NCBI RefSeq assembly: GCF_019218285.1
Contig: NZ_JAHUZG010000003.1
Span: 434,001 to 498,000 of the forward strand
Length of the DNA: 64,000 nt
Reading direction: 5' to 3'
From: Antarctobacter sediminis
GTDB lineage: Bacteria > Pseudomonadota > Alphaproteobacteria > Rhodobacterales > Rhodobacteraceae
Shown: in pieces, positions 41,964-54,042 of the stretch
Layout: each line of letters opens with the position of its first letter
Numbering within the stretch: the first letter of the stretch is position 1
Made by a program: the position numbers and the translations under genes
The notes under the pieces: model-generated
Database searches by the model: none
The model's input: only the letters and a program-made list of their open reading frames with translations
Told to the model about the DNA's origin: nothing

Positions 41964-43856
41964 ATGGGCTATCAAGACGTGTATGACAGCGCTCAGGCCG
42001 ATCCGGAAGGCTTCTGGATGGCCGCGGCCGAGGCGATCGACTGGGAAAAGAAGCCTTCGAAGGCGCTCTTTGACCGGGGCGATCACATGTACGAATGGTT
42101 CGCCGACGGCATGGTCAATACCTGCTGGAACGCGGTGGACCGCCATGTCGAAGCGGGCCGGGGCGAACAGACCGCCATCATCTACGATAGCCCGATCACC
42201 CATACCAAGCGCGAGATTTCCTACGTCGAACTGCGCAACCGGGTTGCCAACCTTGCCGGAGCCCTGCGCGCCAAGGGCGTCGAAAAAGGCGACCGCGTCA
42301 TCATCTACATGCCGATGATCCCCGAGGCGCTGGAGGCCATGCTGGCCTGTGCCCGCCTTGGCGCCGTGCATTCGGTCGTGTTCGGCGGTTTTGCCTCGAA
42401 CGAGCTGGCGGTGCGGATCGACGACGCCAAGCCCAAATGCATCATCGCCGCCTCCTGCGGGATGGAACCGGGCCGCGTGGTCCACTACAAACCGCTGCTG
42501 GATGGCGCCATCGAACTGTCCGAGCACAAGCCCGATTTCTGCGTGATCTTCCAGCGCGAGCAGGAAGTGGCGCAGCTGATCGAGGGGCGCGACTATAACT
42601 GGCACGGGTTCCAGTACGGCGTCGAGCCGGCGGAATGTGTCCCGGTCGAGGGCAACCATCCTGCCTATATCCTCTATACCTCCGGCACCACCGGTCAGCC
42701 CAAGGGCGTCGTGCGCCCCACCGGCGGCCACCTCGTGGCGCTGAACTGGACCATGAAGAACCTCTACAACGTCGATCCCGGCGATGTCTTCTGGGCGGCC
42801 TCGGACGTGGGCTGGGTCGTAGGCCACAGCTATATCACCTACGGCCCGCTGGTTCACGGCAACACCACCATCGTCTTCGAGGGCAAGCCCGTGGGCACGC
42901 CCGATGCCGGCACCTTCTGGCGCGTGATCCAAGAGCACAAGGTCAAGAGCTTCTTCACCGCGCCCACGGCTTTCCGGGCCGTGAAACGCGAAGACCCCAA
43001 GGGTGAATTTGTCAAGAAATACGACCTCTCGGGCCTGCGGGCGGTTTTCCTTGCCGGCGAACGCGCGGACCCGGACACCATCGAATGGGCGCAAAACCAG
43101 CTGAACGTGCCGGTGATCGACCACTGGTGGCAGACGGAGACCGGCTATTGCATCGCCGGCAACCCCTTGGGGATCGAAGAGCTGCCGATCAAGCTGGGTT
43201 CTCCGGCAAAGCCGATGCCGGGCTATGACATCCAGATCCTCGACGAAGGCGGACACCAGATGCCGCGCGGCGAATTGGGCGCAATCGCGATCAAGCTGCC
43301 GCTGCCGCCGGGAACACTGCCGACGCTGTGGAACGCCGAGGCGCGGTTCAAGAAAAGCTACCTTGAACATTTCCCCGGTTACTATGAAACCGGCGACGCG
43401 GGCATGATTGATGAGGACGGATATGTCTACATCATGGCGCGCACCGATGACGTCATCAACGTCGCGGGCCACCGCCTGTCCACCGGCGGCATGGAAGAGG
43501 TGCTGGCCGCCCATCCCGACGTGGCCGAATGCGCGGTGATCGGTGTGACCGACCAGCTGAAAGGTCAGTTGCCGCTGGGCTTCCTCTGCCTGAACGCGGG
43601 CACCAACCGCCCGCATGACGAGATCGTCAAGGAAAGCGTCAAACTGGTGCGCGAAAAGATCGGCCCTGTTGCGGCGTTCAAGCTCGCCTGCGTGGTGGAC
43701 CGCCTGCCCAAGACCCGCTCGGGCAAGATCCTGCGCGGCACCATGGTCTCCATCGCGGACGGGAAAGACTACAAGATGCCCGCCACGATCGACGATCCGG
43801 CAATTCTGGATGAGATCAAAGAAGCCCTGCAAGCACTGGGTTACGCCAAGGGCTGA
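41964..43856 (+). CDS. prpE: Propionyl-CoA synthetase
   Basis: A 630-residue acyl-CoA synthetase of the acetyl/propionyl type. The AMP-binding motif YTSGTTGQPKGV (about residues 236-247), the GWVVGHSY region, WWQTETG and the C-terminal catalytic lysine in KTRSGKILRG are all present. It activates propionate for the methylmalonyl or methylcitrate route. The ATG at 41964 has GAGGAGG upstream. The 5' region carries ScfR-type boxes. Acetyl-CoA synthetase is the alternative; the N-terminus and overall sequence are those of PrpE. Confidence 0.88.
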   Translation: MGYQDVYDSAQADPEGFWMAAAEAIDWEKKPSKALFDRGDHMYEWFADGMVNTCWNAVDRHVEAGRGEQTAIIYDSPITHTKREISYVELRNRVANLAGALRAKGVEKGDRVIIYMPMIPEALEAMLACARLGAVHSVVFGGFASNELAVRIDDAKPKCIIAASCGMEPGRVVHYKPLLDGAIELSEHKPDFCVIFQREQEVAQLIEGRDYNWHGFQYGVEPAECVPVEGNHPAYILYTSGTTGQPKGVVRPTGGHLVALNWTMKNLYNVDPGDVFWAASDVGWVVGHSYITYGPLVHGNTTIVFEGKPVGTPDAGTFWRVIQEHKVKSFFTAPTAFRAVKREDPKGEFVKKYDLSGLRAVFLAGERADPDTIEWAQNQLNVPVIDHWWQTETGYCIAGNPLGIEELPIKLGSPAKPMPGYDIQILDEGGHQMPRGELGAIAIKLPLPPGTLPTLWNAEARFKKSYLEHFPGYYETGDAGMIDEDGYVYIMARTDDVINVAGHRLSTGGMEEVLAAHPDVAECAVIGVTDQLKGQLPLGFLCLNAGTNRPHDEIVKESVKLVREKIGPVAAFKLACVVDRLPKTRSGKILRGTMVSIADGKDYKMPATIDDPAILDEIKEALQALGYAKG

Positions 43857-43898
43857 CACCCGGCGGGCGTTGCGGGACTCTTTTCCCAACCGGTATGA

Positions 43899-43929
43899 GG
43901 GGCGCTGCGGCGCCCTTCTTTGGTTTTGT
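43899..43929 (+). terminator. Terminator after prpE
   Basis: A 6-bp stem GGGCGC / GCGCCC with a TGCG loop is followed by TTCTTTGGTTTTG. It lies 42 bp past the prpE stop. Confidence 0.7.
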
Positions 43930-44003
43930 AAATACCTCGGGGGAGGCGCCGGAGGCGACGGGGGCAGAGCCCCCATCGCGCAGGTTCGGGCCGACGCGCG
44001 GTC

Positions 44004-46283
<2,280 letters not shown>

Positions 46284-46508
46284 GAAGAGCCCCTCCCGAG
46301 GAATTTGTTTAGCGTTAAACGATCCCTGGCTCCCGCGATCAGGAGTCGCGGCTGCGATACCAGTTTAGATCATCCTTGAAAATTGCAAACCGCCGCGTTT
46401 CGCGGGGCAAATGTGGCTGTTCCCGCTAACAGTGCCGCTGCGCGCCCCCTTGCAATCCGCAGGGCGGCTTCGCAACATGGGGCGCAACTGTCGAGGGAGA
46501 TCCTGCGC

Positions 46509-46925
46509 ATGGCCCAACCCACCAGCGAAACCGCCGATCTGGCCGAAGCGGCCCGCGCCGTGCGCGAAAACGCCTATGCGCCCTATTCGCATTTCAAGGT
46601 AGGGGCCGCCCTGCGCACGCCGTCCGGCGCGGTTTTTGTGGGCTGCAACGTGGAAAACGTGGCCTATCCCGAAGGCACCTGCGCCGAAGCGGGGGCCATT
46701 GCGGCCATGATCGCCGCGGGTGAAACCGAAATCGCCGAGGCCTATGTCATCGCCGACAGCGCCCACCCGGTGCCGCCCTGCGGCGGATGTCGGCAGAAAC
46801 TTTTCGAATTTGCCAAGGCCGGAACGCCGGTTACCCTGGCGACCGTCGATGGCGCGGAACAAAAGGTCAGCGTGGCCGACTTGCTGCCGGGGGCCTTTGC
46901 GAACAGCCACATGGATCGCGCCTGA
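46509..46925 (+). CDS. cdd: Cytidine deaminase
   Basis: A 138-residue zinc enzyme that deaminates cytidine and deoxycytidine. The zinc site is seen in CAEAGAI (His of the usual CHAE shifted to CAE) and PCGGCRQKLFEF; the substrate-binding NVEN is present. The ATG at 46509 follows GGGAG and starts the normal N-terminus with PYSHFKVGAAL. It is the first gene of a five-gene nucleoside salvage unit and ends in a TGATG overlap with deoA. Confidence 0.9.
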   Translation: MAQPTSETADLAEAARAVRENAYAPYSHFKVGAALRTPSGAVFVGCNVENVAYPEGTCAEAGAIAAMIAAGETEIAEAYVIADSAHPVPPCGGCRQKLFEFAKAGTPVTLATVDGAEQKVSVADLLPGAFANSHMDRA

Positions 46926-48217
46926 TGGATGCCCGCGGCGTCATTTCCGAACTGCGCAAGGGAGAAGAACCGTCCACCCGTGAACTGGCGTGGTTTGCGC
47001 AGGGACTGGCCGATGGCACCGTCAGTGCCGCGCAGGCCGGGGCTTTTGCCATGGGGGTCTGCCTGCGCGGCTTGTCAGAAGCGGGACGCGTGGCGTTGAC
47101 TCTGGCCATGCGGGATTCCGGTCATGTGCTGGACTGGGATCTGGACGCGCCAGTGGTGGACAAACATTCGACCGGCGGCGTGGGCGACTGCGCCTCTTTG
47201 GTTCTGGCCCCGGCGCTGGCCGCCTGCGGGGTCTACGTGCCGATGATCTCGGGGCGCGGCCTTGGGCATACGGGCGGTACGCTGGACAAGCTGGAGGCGA
47301 TCCCGGGCTATTCCGTTTCGGTCGATGAGACCATGTTGCGCCACGTTGTAAACGAAGCAGGATGTGCCATCGTCAGCGCCTCGGCTGACATTGCCCCGGC
47401 GGACAAGCGACTTTATGCTATCCGGGACGTGACCGGGACGGTCGAAAGCCTTGACCTGATTACCGCCTCGATCTTGTCGAAGAAACTGGCCGCCGGGCTG
47501 CAATCGCTGGTTCTGGACGTCAAGACCGGTTCGGGTGCCTTCATGAAGACGCGGGACGAGGCGCGTGCCCTTGCCGAGGCGCTGGTCAGCACGGCCAATG
47601 CCGCCGGGTGCCCGACAACCGCCCTGCTGACCGATATGTCCCAGCCGCTGGCGCCCGCGCTGGGCAATGCGCTGGAGGTCGACGTGTCGATGGCGGTGCT
47701 GACGGGGCAGGACAAGGGACCGCTGTATGAACTCAGCGTCGCGCTGGGGACGGAGCTGTTGCAGACGGCCGGGATCACCGGGGGCGAGGCAAAGCTGCGC
47801 AAGGCCATAGCCAGCGGCGCGGCGGCAGAACGGTTCGGGCGGATGATCTATGCGCTGGGCGGGCCGCTGTCCTTTGTCGAGGATTGGCGCCGGTTCCTGC
47901 CTGAAGCGACCGTAATTCTGGAAGTGCCGGCCCAGACGGACGGCGTTGTCACCGCGATCGACGGCGAGGCGCTGGGCCTTGCGGTGGTGGATCTTGGCGG
48001 CGGACGCCGGGTGGAAACGGATCAGGTAAACCCGGCGGTGGGGCTGTCGGACGTCGTGCGGCTGGGCACGCGCCTGTCGCGGGGGCAACCTTTGTGCCGG
48101 GTCCATGCGGCGCGTGAAGAACAGGCCGCGGCAGCCGCGCTGGCAGTGATGAAGGCCGTCACGCTGGGTGACGCGGCCTCTGCCGATGTGCCTCTGGTGT
48201 TGGAACGGGTAAGCTGA
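46925..48217 (+). CDS. deoA: Thymidine phosphorylase
   Basis: A 430-residue pyrimidine-nucleoside phosphorylase. KHSTGGVGD near residue 80 binds phosphate, and SGRGLGHTGGTLDKLEAI near residue 110 is the family signature. It splits thymidine or deoxyuridine to base and deoxyribose-1-phosphate, which DeoB takes on. Start overlaps the cdd stop and stop overlaps the deoB start. Confidence 0.92.
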   Translation: MDARGVISELRKGEEPSTRELAWFAQGLADGTVSAAQAGAFAMGVCLRGLSEAGRVALTLAMRDSGHVLDWDLDAPVVDKHSTGGVGDCASLVLAPALAACGVYVPMISGRGLGHTGGTLDKLEAIPGYSVSVDETMLRHVVNEAGCAIVSASADIAPADKRLYAIRDVTGTVESLDLITASILSKKLAAGLQSLVLDVKTGSGAFMKTRDEARALAEALVSTANAAGCPTTALLTDMSQPLAPALGNALEVDVSMAVLTGQDKGPLYELSVALGTELLQTAGITGGEAKLRKAIASGAAAERFGRMIYALGGPLSFVEDWRRFLPEATVILEVPAQTDGVVTAIDGEALGLAVVDLGGGRRVETDQVNPAVGLSDVVRLGTRLSRGQPLCRVHAAREEQAAAAALAVMKAVTLGDAASADVPLVLERVS

Positions 48218-49419
48218 TGCGCGCATTCCTCGTTGTCATGGACTCGGTCGGGATCGGCGGCGCGCCGGACGCGGACCGTTATTTCAACGATGGCCAGCCG
48301 GATACCGGTGCCGATACCTTGGGCCATATCCTTGACGCCTGTGCGCGCGGCGCGGCCGAGGATGGCCGCAGCGGGCCGTTATATCTGCCCAATCTTGCGG
48401 CGCTGGGCTTGTACCGGGCGGCGGATCTTGCCACAGGCGGTGCCCGCGCGGATGCAACGACGATCACCGGACTGTGGGGCGCGGCGACGGAGGTCTCCAA
48501 GGGCAAGGACACGCCCTCGGGCCATTGGGAACTGGCGGGGCTTCCCGTGCCTTGGGACTGGCACTATTTCCCCGACACCGTACCCGCCTTTCCCCAAGAT
48601 CTGATCGCCGAGGTTTGCCGCATTGCAGGCACCGAAGCGGTGCTGGCCAATTGCCACGGATCGGGCACGGTGATGCTGGAGGATTACGGGGCCGAACATA
48701 TCCGCACCGGTTGGCCGATCTGCTATACATCGGCCGACAGCGTGTTCCAGATCGCCGCGCATGAAGAGCATTTTGGCCTCGAACGGCTGCTGGCGCTTTG
48801 CGAAAAGCTGGCCCCGACCCTGCACGCGATGAAGGTGGGCCGGGTGATTGCGCGGCCCTTTGTCGGTGAGCCGGGCAGTTTCAAACGCACGATCAACCGG
48901 CATGACTATGCCATAAAGCCACCCAGTCCGATCCTGACGAACTGGGTGCAGGAGGCCGGGCGCCGTGTCTATGCCGTGGGCAAAATCGGTGACATCCTGT
49001 CCATGAGCGGCATCGACGAGGTGCGCAAAGGTGATGACGCCACGCTGATGGGGCACCTGTCGGATCTGGTGGATGAGGCCGAGGAAGGATCGTTGACCTT
49101 TGCCAATTTCGTCGAGTTCGACAGCCTTTACGGCCACCGGCGCAATATCGCGGGCTATGCGCGACACCTGGAATGGTTCGACGCAGAACTGGGACGGCTG
49201 CTGCCGAAACTGCGCGAAGGTGACATGCTGCTGGTCACCGCCGATCATGGCAATGATCCCAGCTGGATCGGCACCGACCACACGCGCGAACGCGTGCCGG
49301 TCTTGATCGCAGGTAAAGGTGCGGGCAGCATCGGGCAGGTTGCATTTGCCGACGTTGCGGCCTCTATCGCGGAGCATCTGAAAGTTCCGGCGCAAGGGCC
49401 GGGAAGGAGTTTCCTGTGA
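48217..49419 (+). CDS. deoB: Phosphopentomutase
   Basis: A 400-residue member of the alkaline-phosphatase superfamily. MDSVGIGGAPDA near residue 9 carries the metal-binding Asp, GKDTPSGHWE the catalytic threonine region, and VTADHGNDP plus the following TDHTRE the late metal ligands. It converts (deoxy)ribose-1-phosphate to the 5-phosphate. It is coupled to deoA and add by overlaps. Confidence 0.93.
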   Translation: MRAFLVVMDSVGIGGAPDADRYFNDGQPDTGADTLGHILDACARGAAEDGRSGPLYLPNLAALGLYRAADLATGGARADATTITGLWGAATEVSKGKDTPSGHWELAGLPVPWDWHYFPDTVPAFPQDLIAEVCRIAGTEAVLANCHGSGTVMLEDYGAEHIRTGWPICYTSADSVFQIAAHEEHFGLERLLALCEKLAPTLHAMKVGRVIARPFVGEPGSFKRTINRHDYAIKPPSPILTNWVQEAGRRVYAVGKIGDILSMSGIDEVRKGDDATLMGHLSDLVDEAEEGSLTFANFVEFDSLYGHRRNIAGYARHLEWFDAELGRLLPKLREGDMLLVTADHGNDPSWIGTDHTRERVPVLIAGKGAGSIGQVAFADVAASIAEHLKVPAQGPGRSFL

Positions 49420-50447
49420 CAGAAGAAGACCGCCGCCCGATCACGGACGAAGAGCAACTGGACCGCATTGCGCGCCTGCCCAAGGTTGAATTGCATCTGC
49501 ATTTCGAAGGCGGTGCGCCGCCTGCCTTTATTCGCGGGTTGGCCAAAGAAAAGAACGCCGACATCAGCGGGATCTTCAACGAGGACGGATCTTACGCCTA
49601 TCGCGACTTCTGGCATTTTCTCGAAGTCTATGAGGCGGCGACCTCTGTCCTGAAAACGCCCGAGGATTTCGGGCGGCTGTGTACGGCGGTTCTGGAGGAA
49701 AGCGCCGCCAATGGCGTGGTGTATTCCGAAACCTTCCTCAGCCCCGATTTCTGCGGCGGTGGCGATGTTGCGGCGTGGAAGGAATATCTGCACGCGATCC
49801 GCGAAGCCGCCGATGCGGCCGAGCGCGACATGGGCATCACCCTGCGCGGCATCGTTACCTGTATCCGCCATTTCGGCCCGGAACAGGCCAAGCGCGCCGC
49901 GCTGTGCGCGGCAGAGACCGCCGGCGACTGGCTTGTGGGCTTTGGCATGGGCGGGGATGAGAAGAAAGGCAAGCAGCGCGACTTTGCCTATAGTTTTGAC
50001 ATGGCGCGCGAGGCGGGCCTGCGGCTGACCACCCACGCCGGAGAATGGAACGGCCCGCAAGAGGTTCGTGACGCGGTTGAGGATCTGCGTGTTGAACGGA
50101 TCGGCCACGGCGTCCGCGCGGCCGCAGATCTTGCCGTGGTCGACATGCTGGCCGAGCGTGAAATCACGTTGGAGGTTTGCCCGGGGTCCAATGTCTTTTT
50201 GGGGGTCTACCCGTCGTTGCGGGCCCATCCCATCGATTTGCTGCGCAAACGCGGGGTCAAGGTTACGGTTTCGACCGACGACCCGCCGTTCTTTCACACC
50301 ACCATGCGGGATGAGTACCTTGGGCTTGCCAAGAGCTTTGGTTGGGACGAAGAGGTGCTGTCAGAAATCAACCGAACCGCCCTCGATGCCGCTTTCTGCG
50401 ATGCGGCCACGCGCGAGGCCGTGCAAAAGAGACTGGAGCAGCCATGA
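49416..50447 (+). CDS. add: Adenosine deaminase
   Basis: A 343-residue amidohydrolase. [11 protein letters not shown] near residue 24 supplies two zinc histidines, [10 protein letters not shown] the third, RIGHGVRA the catalytic His and STDDPPFF the zinc Asp. It turns adenosine into inosine and ammonia. The motif HLHFEGG is slightly unlike the common HVHLDGA, and some relatives deaminate adenine, but the position in a nucleoside operon favours adenosine. It overlaps deoB and upp. Confidence 0.87.
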   Translation: MTEEDRRPITDEEQLDRIARLPKVELHLHFEGGAPPAFIRGLAKEKNADISGIFNEDGSYAYRDFWHFLEVYEAATSVLKTPEDFGRLCTAVLEESAANGVVYSETFLSPDFCGGGDVAAWKEYLHAIREAADAAERDMGITLRGIVTCIRHFGPEQAKRAALCAAETAGDWLVGFGMGGDEKKGKQRDFAYSFDMAREAGLRLTTHAGEWNGPQEVRDAVEDLRVERIGHGVRAAADLAVVDMLAEREITLEVCPGSNVFLGVYPSLRAHPIDLLRKRGVKVTVSTDDPPFFHTTMRDEYLGLAKSFGWDEEVLSEINRTALDAAFCDAATREAVQKRLEQP

Positions 50448-51076
50448 GCGAGCATCTCACCGTCGTCGATCACCCGCTGGTGCAGCACAAGCTGACATTG
50501 ATGCGCGAACAGACCACGTCGACCGCAAGCTTTCGGCGGTTGCTGCGTGAAATCAGCCTGTTGCTGGCCTATGAAATCACCCGCGATCTGCCGATGTCGA
50601 CCATGCGCATCGAAACGCCCCTGTGTGAGATGGACGCGCCCGTGATCGAAGGCAAAAAGCTGGCACTGGTGTCGATCCTGCGGGCAGGCAACGGGTTGCT
50701 GGACGGCATCCTTGAACTGATCCCGGCGGCGCGGGTCGGTTTTATCGGGCTGTACCGCGACGAGGAAACGCTGAAGCCGGTTCAATATTACAACAAGCTG
50801 CCCGAGCAGATGGGGGAACGCCGGACTATCGTCGTTGACCCGATGCTGGCGACGGGCAATTCTTCGGCGGCGGCGATCGACCTCATCAAAGAGGCCGGGG
50901 CCAAGGACATTCGGTTCCTTTGCCTGCTGGCCGCCCCCGAAGGCGTCAAGCGCATGGCCGAGGCGCACCCGGATGTGCCGGTGGTGACGGCCTCGCTGGA
51001 CGAACGGCTGAACGAAAAGGGCTATATCGTTCCCGGCCTGGGCGATGCGGGCGACCGGATGTTCGGCACCAAATAA
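50444..51076 (+). CDS. upp: Uracil phosphoribosyltransferase
   Basis: A 210-residue type I PRTase that makes UMP from uracil and PRPP. The PRPP loop [15 protein letters not shown] near residue 128 and the C-terminal uracil-binding [17 protein letters not shown] are typical. The ATG at 50444 overlaps the add stop. It closes the salvage operon and recovers the base released by the upstream enzymes. Confidence 0.94.
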   Translation: MSEHLTVVDHPLVQHKLTLMREQTTSTASFRRLLREISLLLAYEITRDLPMSTMRIETPLCEMDAPVIEGKKLALVSILRAGNGLLDGILELIPAARVGFIGLYRDEETLKPVQYYNKLPEQMGERRTIVVDPMLATGNSSAAAIDLIKEAGAKDIRFLCLLAAPEGVKRMAEAHPDVPVVTASLDERLNEKGYIVPGLGDAGDRMFGTK

Positions 51077-51087
51077 GGCCAGAGCTT

Positions 51088-51130
51088 TCGCAGCGGGCGC
51101 AGGCCGTGGAAATGGCATTCCGCCCGCTGC
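51088..51130 (+). other. Inverted repeat after the nucleoside operon
   Basis: CGCAGCGGGC (51088-51097) and GCCCGCTGCG (51121-51130) are perfect 10-bp arms around 23 nt. There is no T-run. It probably forms the 3' end structure of the upp mRNA. Confidence 0.5.
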
Positions 51131-51261
51131 GACATTCCCGGCCATTGCGGCGATTGCGGGGTGCCACACCTGTGGACAACTCCGCCTGCCCAAGGTTTTC
51201 AAGGCTTTACAGGTTGTCTTTCAAGGGGGTACTCTAACGGTTATCATCTGTGGGGACAGAC

Positions 51262-52485
51262 ATGACCTTGAAAAAGCTCTCTTTTTTTGCGCTTGCCGTT
51301 TCCGGATTCGGAATTTTTTCTCTGCCAGCGGCCGCGCAAAACTCCGTCCGGGACGTTCCGGCCAACTTTCCACCAGCCTCTTTCACGGGCAAGCAGTTCG
51401 TTGACAGCCGCGGCTGCGTTTATGTGCGGGCGGGCTTTGACGGGGCCGTGACATGGGTGCCGCGCGTGTCGCGGCAACGCCAACACATTTGCGGGCAAAC
51501 GCCAACCTTCGGGACCACCGCTGCCGCGGCACCGGCTGCCCCGGTGGCACCGAAACCCGCCGCCCCCAAAACCGTCGAGATCAAGATCGCTCCGGCGGCG
51601 AAACCCGCCGCACCGGTGCGTCAGGTCAAGACACCAGTGCGCGCCGCCAAGCCGGTCGCAGCCCAGCCGCCGCGCGTGGTGCGCCGTGTGCCCGCCGCAC
51701 CCGCCCCGGCCCCGGTGGCCAAGAAACCGGTTGTCAAAAAGGTTGCGCCCGCCGCCGTGCAGGGACAGTTCGCCTGCGTCAACGGGGAAACCTATCGCGT
51801 CGTCAACGGTATGAAACTGCGTGCCAGCTGTGGTCCGCAAAAGACTCCGCACGCGACGATCATCCGCCGGGGCGAGGCACCCGCGCCGGGCAAAAATGTT
51901 TATTACAACAAGAACAGCTGGGAAGGCAGCAGCCTGACCCTGCCGCCCAATACCCGGATCGTGCCGGATCACGTCTTTGAACAGCGTGACACGCAGGTGG
52001 CACATGTGCCCGCGGGCTATCGCCCTGCATGGGTCGACGACCGGTTGAACCCCTACCGTGCATGGCAAACCGTGCAGGGGCATCAGGATACGCAGAAGGT
52101 CTGGACCAACACCGTCCCGCGCAAGCTTGTGACCGAGGTCCGTCGGCACGAGGTCAAGGCGCCGGTGATCGTGGGGCAGGCCAAGTCGCCGCTGCCCCTG
52201 ACAGCCATCGTCACGACCTCTGGCCATGCGCCCAAAGCGGCCAGCGAGCCGCAGGTCAAGGTGGGGCGCTGGATCGAGGTCGGCGCGTTTACCACGCAGG
52301 ACAAGGCGAAATCCGCCGCTCATCGGTTGCAGTCGGCGGGCCTGACGGTTCGCATGGCCAGCGCCACCCGGCATGGTCAGGCTTTTTCGCTGCTGCGCGT
52401 GGGGCCCTATGACTCGTTCGAACAGCTTCAGATGGCGCTGCGCCGGGTGCACGGCACCGGGTATACACAGGCCTACATCCGCTGA
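51262..52485 (+). CDS. Exported SPOR-domain protein
   Basis: A 407-residue protein with a signal peptide (SFFALAVSGFGIFSLPAAA, cleavage before QNSV). A small cysteine-containing module follows (RGCVYVRAG...HICG), then a long Ala/Pro/Lys linker (about residues 90-165), a second module (FACVNGETYRVVNG), and a C-terminal SPOR domain (about 330-407, WIEVGAFTTQDKAKSAAHRL). SPOR domains bind denuded peptidoglycan at the division septum, so a cell-envelope or division role is likely. The ATG at 51262 gives the cleanest signal. Confidence 0.8.
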   Translation: MTLKKLSFFALAVSGFGIFSLPAAAQNSVRDVPANFPPASFTGKQFVDSRGCVYVRAGFDGAVTWVPRVSRQRQHICGQTPTFGTTAAAAPAAPVAPKPAAPKTVEIKIAPAAKPAAPVRQVKTPVRAAKPVAAQPPRVVRRVPAAPAPAPVAKKPVVKKVAPAAVQGQFACVNGETYRVVNGMKLRASCGPQKTPHATIIRRGEAPAPGKNVYYNKNSWEGSSLTLPPNTRIVPDHVFEQRDTQVAHVPAGYRPAWVDDRLNPYRAWQTVQGHQDTQKVWTNTVPRKLVTEVRRHEVKAPVIVGQAKSPLPLTAIVTTSGHAPKAASEPQVKVGRWIEVGAFTTQDKAKSAAHRLQSAGLTVRMASATRHGQAFSLLRVGPYDSFEQLQMALRRVHGTGYTQAYIR

Positions 52486-52512
52486 ACCTGTATCAAACCT
52501 GATCGCCAAGCC

Positions 52513-52540
52513 CGCCCGCGCAACTTTGCGCGGGCGTTTT
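52513..52540 (+). terminator. Terminator after the SPOR gene
   Basis: A 10-bp stem GCCCGCGCAA / TTGCGCGGGC with a 2-nt centre is followed by GTTTTC. It lies between the convergent SPOR and M48-like genes. Confidence 0.78.
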
Positions 52541-53556
52541 CATGCGCCGCAGATGCCTTGCAGGCGTACCCAGTCGGCGTCGCTCAGCACCTGACGGCTG
52601 CCTTCGGTGGCCCTTGGGTCGGCCTCGATCAGCGGCAGGGTGCGTTCACCGGTGATGTCCAGCGCATAGGCAAACGGAGAGCTGCGGATCTCGGCGGCGG
52701 CAAAGGCGGCGATCAAAGGGTCGATTGGCGGAAGGGGCGGTGTGTCGGCCATGACCTGTTCCGCATAGGCGGCCAGCGCATTGTCGGGCAGTTCGCCGGT
52801 GGTCAGCAGCCGCAGGCTGGCCACAAGACCGGCGTGATCCAACAGCGCAGCCAACGGATCGGTGCGGGATACCCGCACCGCTTCAGTAAGGACGAACCCG
52901 GCCGCCACGTCGGGATCTTCGTGATCCTCGACCACCGACCGGTTCAGCAGAATGATACCGCCCGGCAGATGGGCGCTGAGCTGGGCGCCGCCGGGCAGGA
53001 TCACGATCCGGCCCCGTTCCAACAGTCGGGCTGACAGATGTTCAAGCGGCAGGCGCGCGTCGCGCGTATTGCAAGGCTTGCCCGCGACCCGTTCGATATG
53101 GCGCAAGAGTTTGTCGCCGATCTCGGCTCGCTTGACCGGAGGCACCACCGTCACCGCGTAGCGTTCCAGCGCGCCGGGCAACCAAAAGACCGCCGCTGCG
53201 GCCAGCGCCGCGAAAACGCCGCCCGTCAACAGAAAGCGCAGCTTGCCCGGCCGCGGGCGACGGCGTTCGATGGCGCGCAGCAGCCTGTCGATGCCTGCGA
53301 TCATCTCGGTTTCCGAAGCCGGAAGCTCCAGCGTTTCGTCCGGCGCATTGTCCGGGTGGTAAATGGCGGGCAGGTCCTTGCCATTGGCGCGGTTCACTGC
53401 CCCCAGCGACCAATGCGCCAGCGCCGTGCCATTGATGTCCGAAAGCGTCAGCGTGGCCTCGCCCAGCGAAACGATAACCTCACGCCGCTGATCCTCTGGC
53501 GAGGGGCGCCAGAGGCCGGTCGCTTCGAGACGGGCAAATTGTTTAAGGGCGGTCAT
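52540..53556 (-). CDS. Membrane-anchored M48-like protein lacking the zinc motif
   Basis: A 338-residue protein. An N-terminal cytoplasmic part (about 1-105) precedes one membrane span (FLLTGGVFAALAAAAVFWLP, about 107-126). The outer part shows LPGGIILLNRSVVEDHEDPDVAAG, split here by motif, which resembles M48 peptidases just before HExxH. The expected HExxH reads LTEAVRV, so the zinc site is absent. It may be a non-catalytic relative of YggG/BepA-type proteins; the match is distant and from memory. Confidence 0.5.
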   Translation of the reverse strand: MTALKQFARLEATGLWRPSPEDQRREVIVSLGEATLTLSDINGTALAHWSLGAVNRANGKDLPAIYHPDNAPDETLELPASETEMIAGIDRLLRAIERRRPRPGKLRFLLTGGVFAALAAAAVFWLPGALERYAVTVVPPVKRAEIGDKLLRHIERVAGKPCNTRDARLPLEHLSARLLERGRIVILPGGAQLSAHLPGGIILLNRSVVEDHEDPDVAAGFVLTEAVRVSRTDPLAALLDHAGLVASLRLLTTGELPDNALAAYAEQVMADTPPLPPIDPLIAAFAAAEIRSSPFAYALDITGERTLPLIEADPRATEGSRQVLSDADWVRLQGICGA

Positions 53557-53638
53557 CGGGCGCTGCTCTGCCTCGGGTTTGGGCGACGCTAGCACGGGGG
53601 CGGGGGCTGGGCAATCGACCGGGGTGTGAGCGATTGCC

Positions 53639-53929
53639 TCAGCTGACGATTGAAACGCTGTAGGTCGAAAAGGCGCGGTCGCGCACGGGGATAAGCGCCT
53701 TGTATTCCTCGCTCTGAAACAGTGCGTGAACCGCATCCATGTCCGGGTATTCGACCACCATGATGGCCTCGGCGGGCTTGTTGCCGACCACCACGTCGCC
53801 CACCGGAAAATGCTGGGACAGTTTGCCCCCCACCTTGTCCAGCAGCGGCATGGCCACTCTGAGATAGGTTTCGTAATCGTCCTGATGCTCCGGGTTCGGG
53901 GTCAGGCAGGCGATGACATAGACGCTCAT
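53639..53929 (-). CDS. DUF1330 family protein
   Basis: A 96-residue protein of the DUF1330 (dimeric alpha/beta-barrel-like) family, with YVIACLTPNPEHQDDYETYL at the start and MVVEYPDMDAVHALFQSEEY in the middle. Members are small cytoplasmic dimers of unknown biochemical role. It is a single gene between the M48-like and acyl-CoA synthetase genes. Confidence 0.8.
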   Translation of the reverse strand: MSVYVIACLTPNPEHQDDYETYLRVAMPLLDKVGGKLSQHFPVGDVVVGNKPAEAIMVVEYPDMDAVHALFQSEEYKALIPVRDRAFSTYSVSIVS

Positions 53930-54042
53930 GAGGGCCCCGCAGTCTGTTGTAAATCAGGCGCACGTGACGGCAACATGCCAATGGTTGCAATGACAGATGT
54001 CATTGCAATCACTGTTTTCAAGGATTTTCGGGGGGGCGCCGC

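Noticed and set aside
46300-46392. GTTTA-TAAAC inverted repeat and a TTGCAAA before maeB/cdd, considered as operators
   Set aside because: Each is a single short match in a 225-bp divergent gap; without a second copy or known regulator it is too weak to list.
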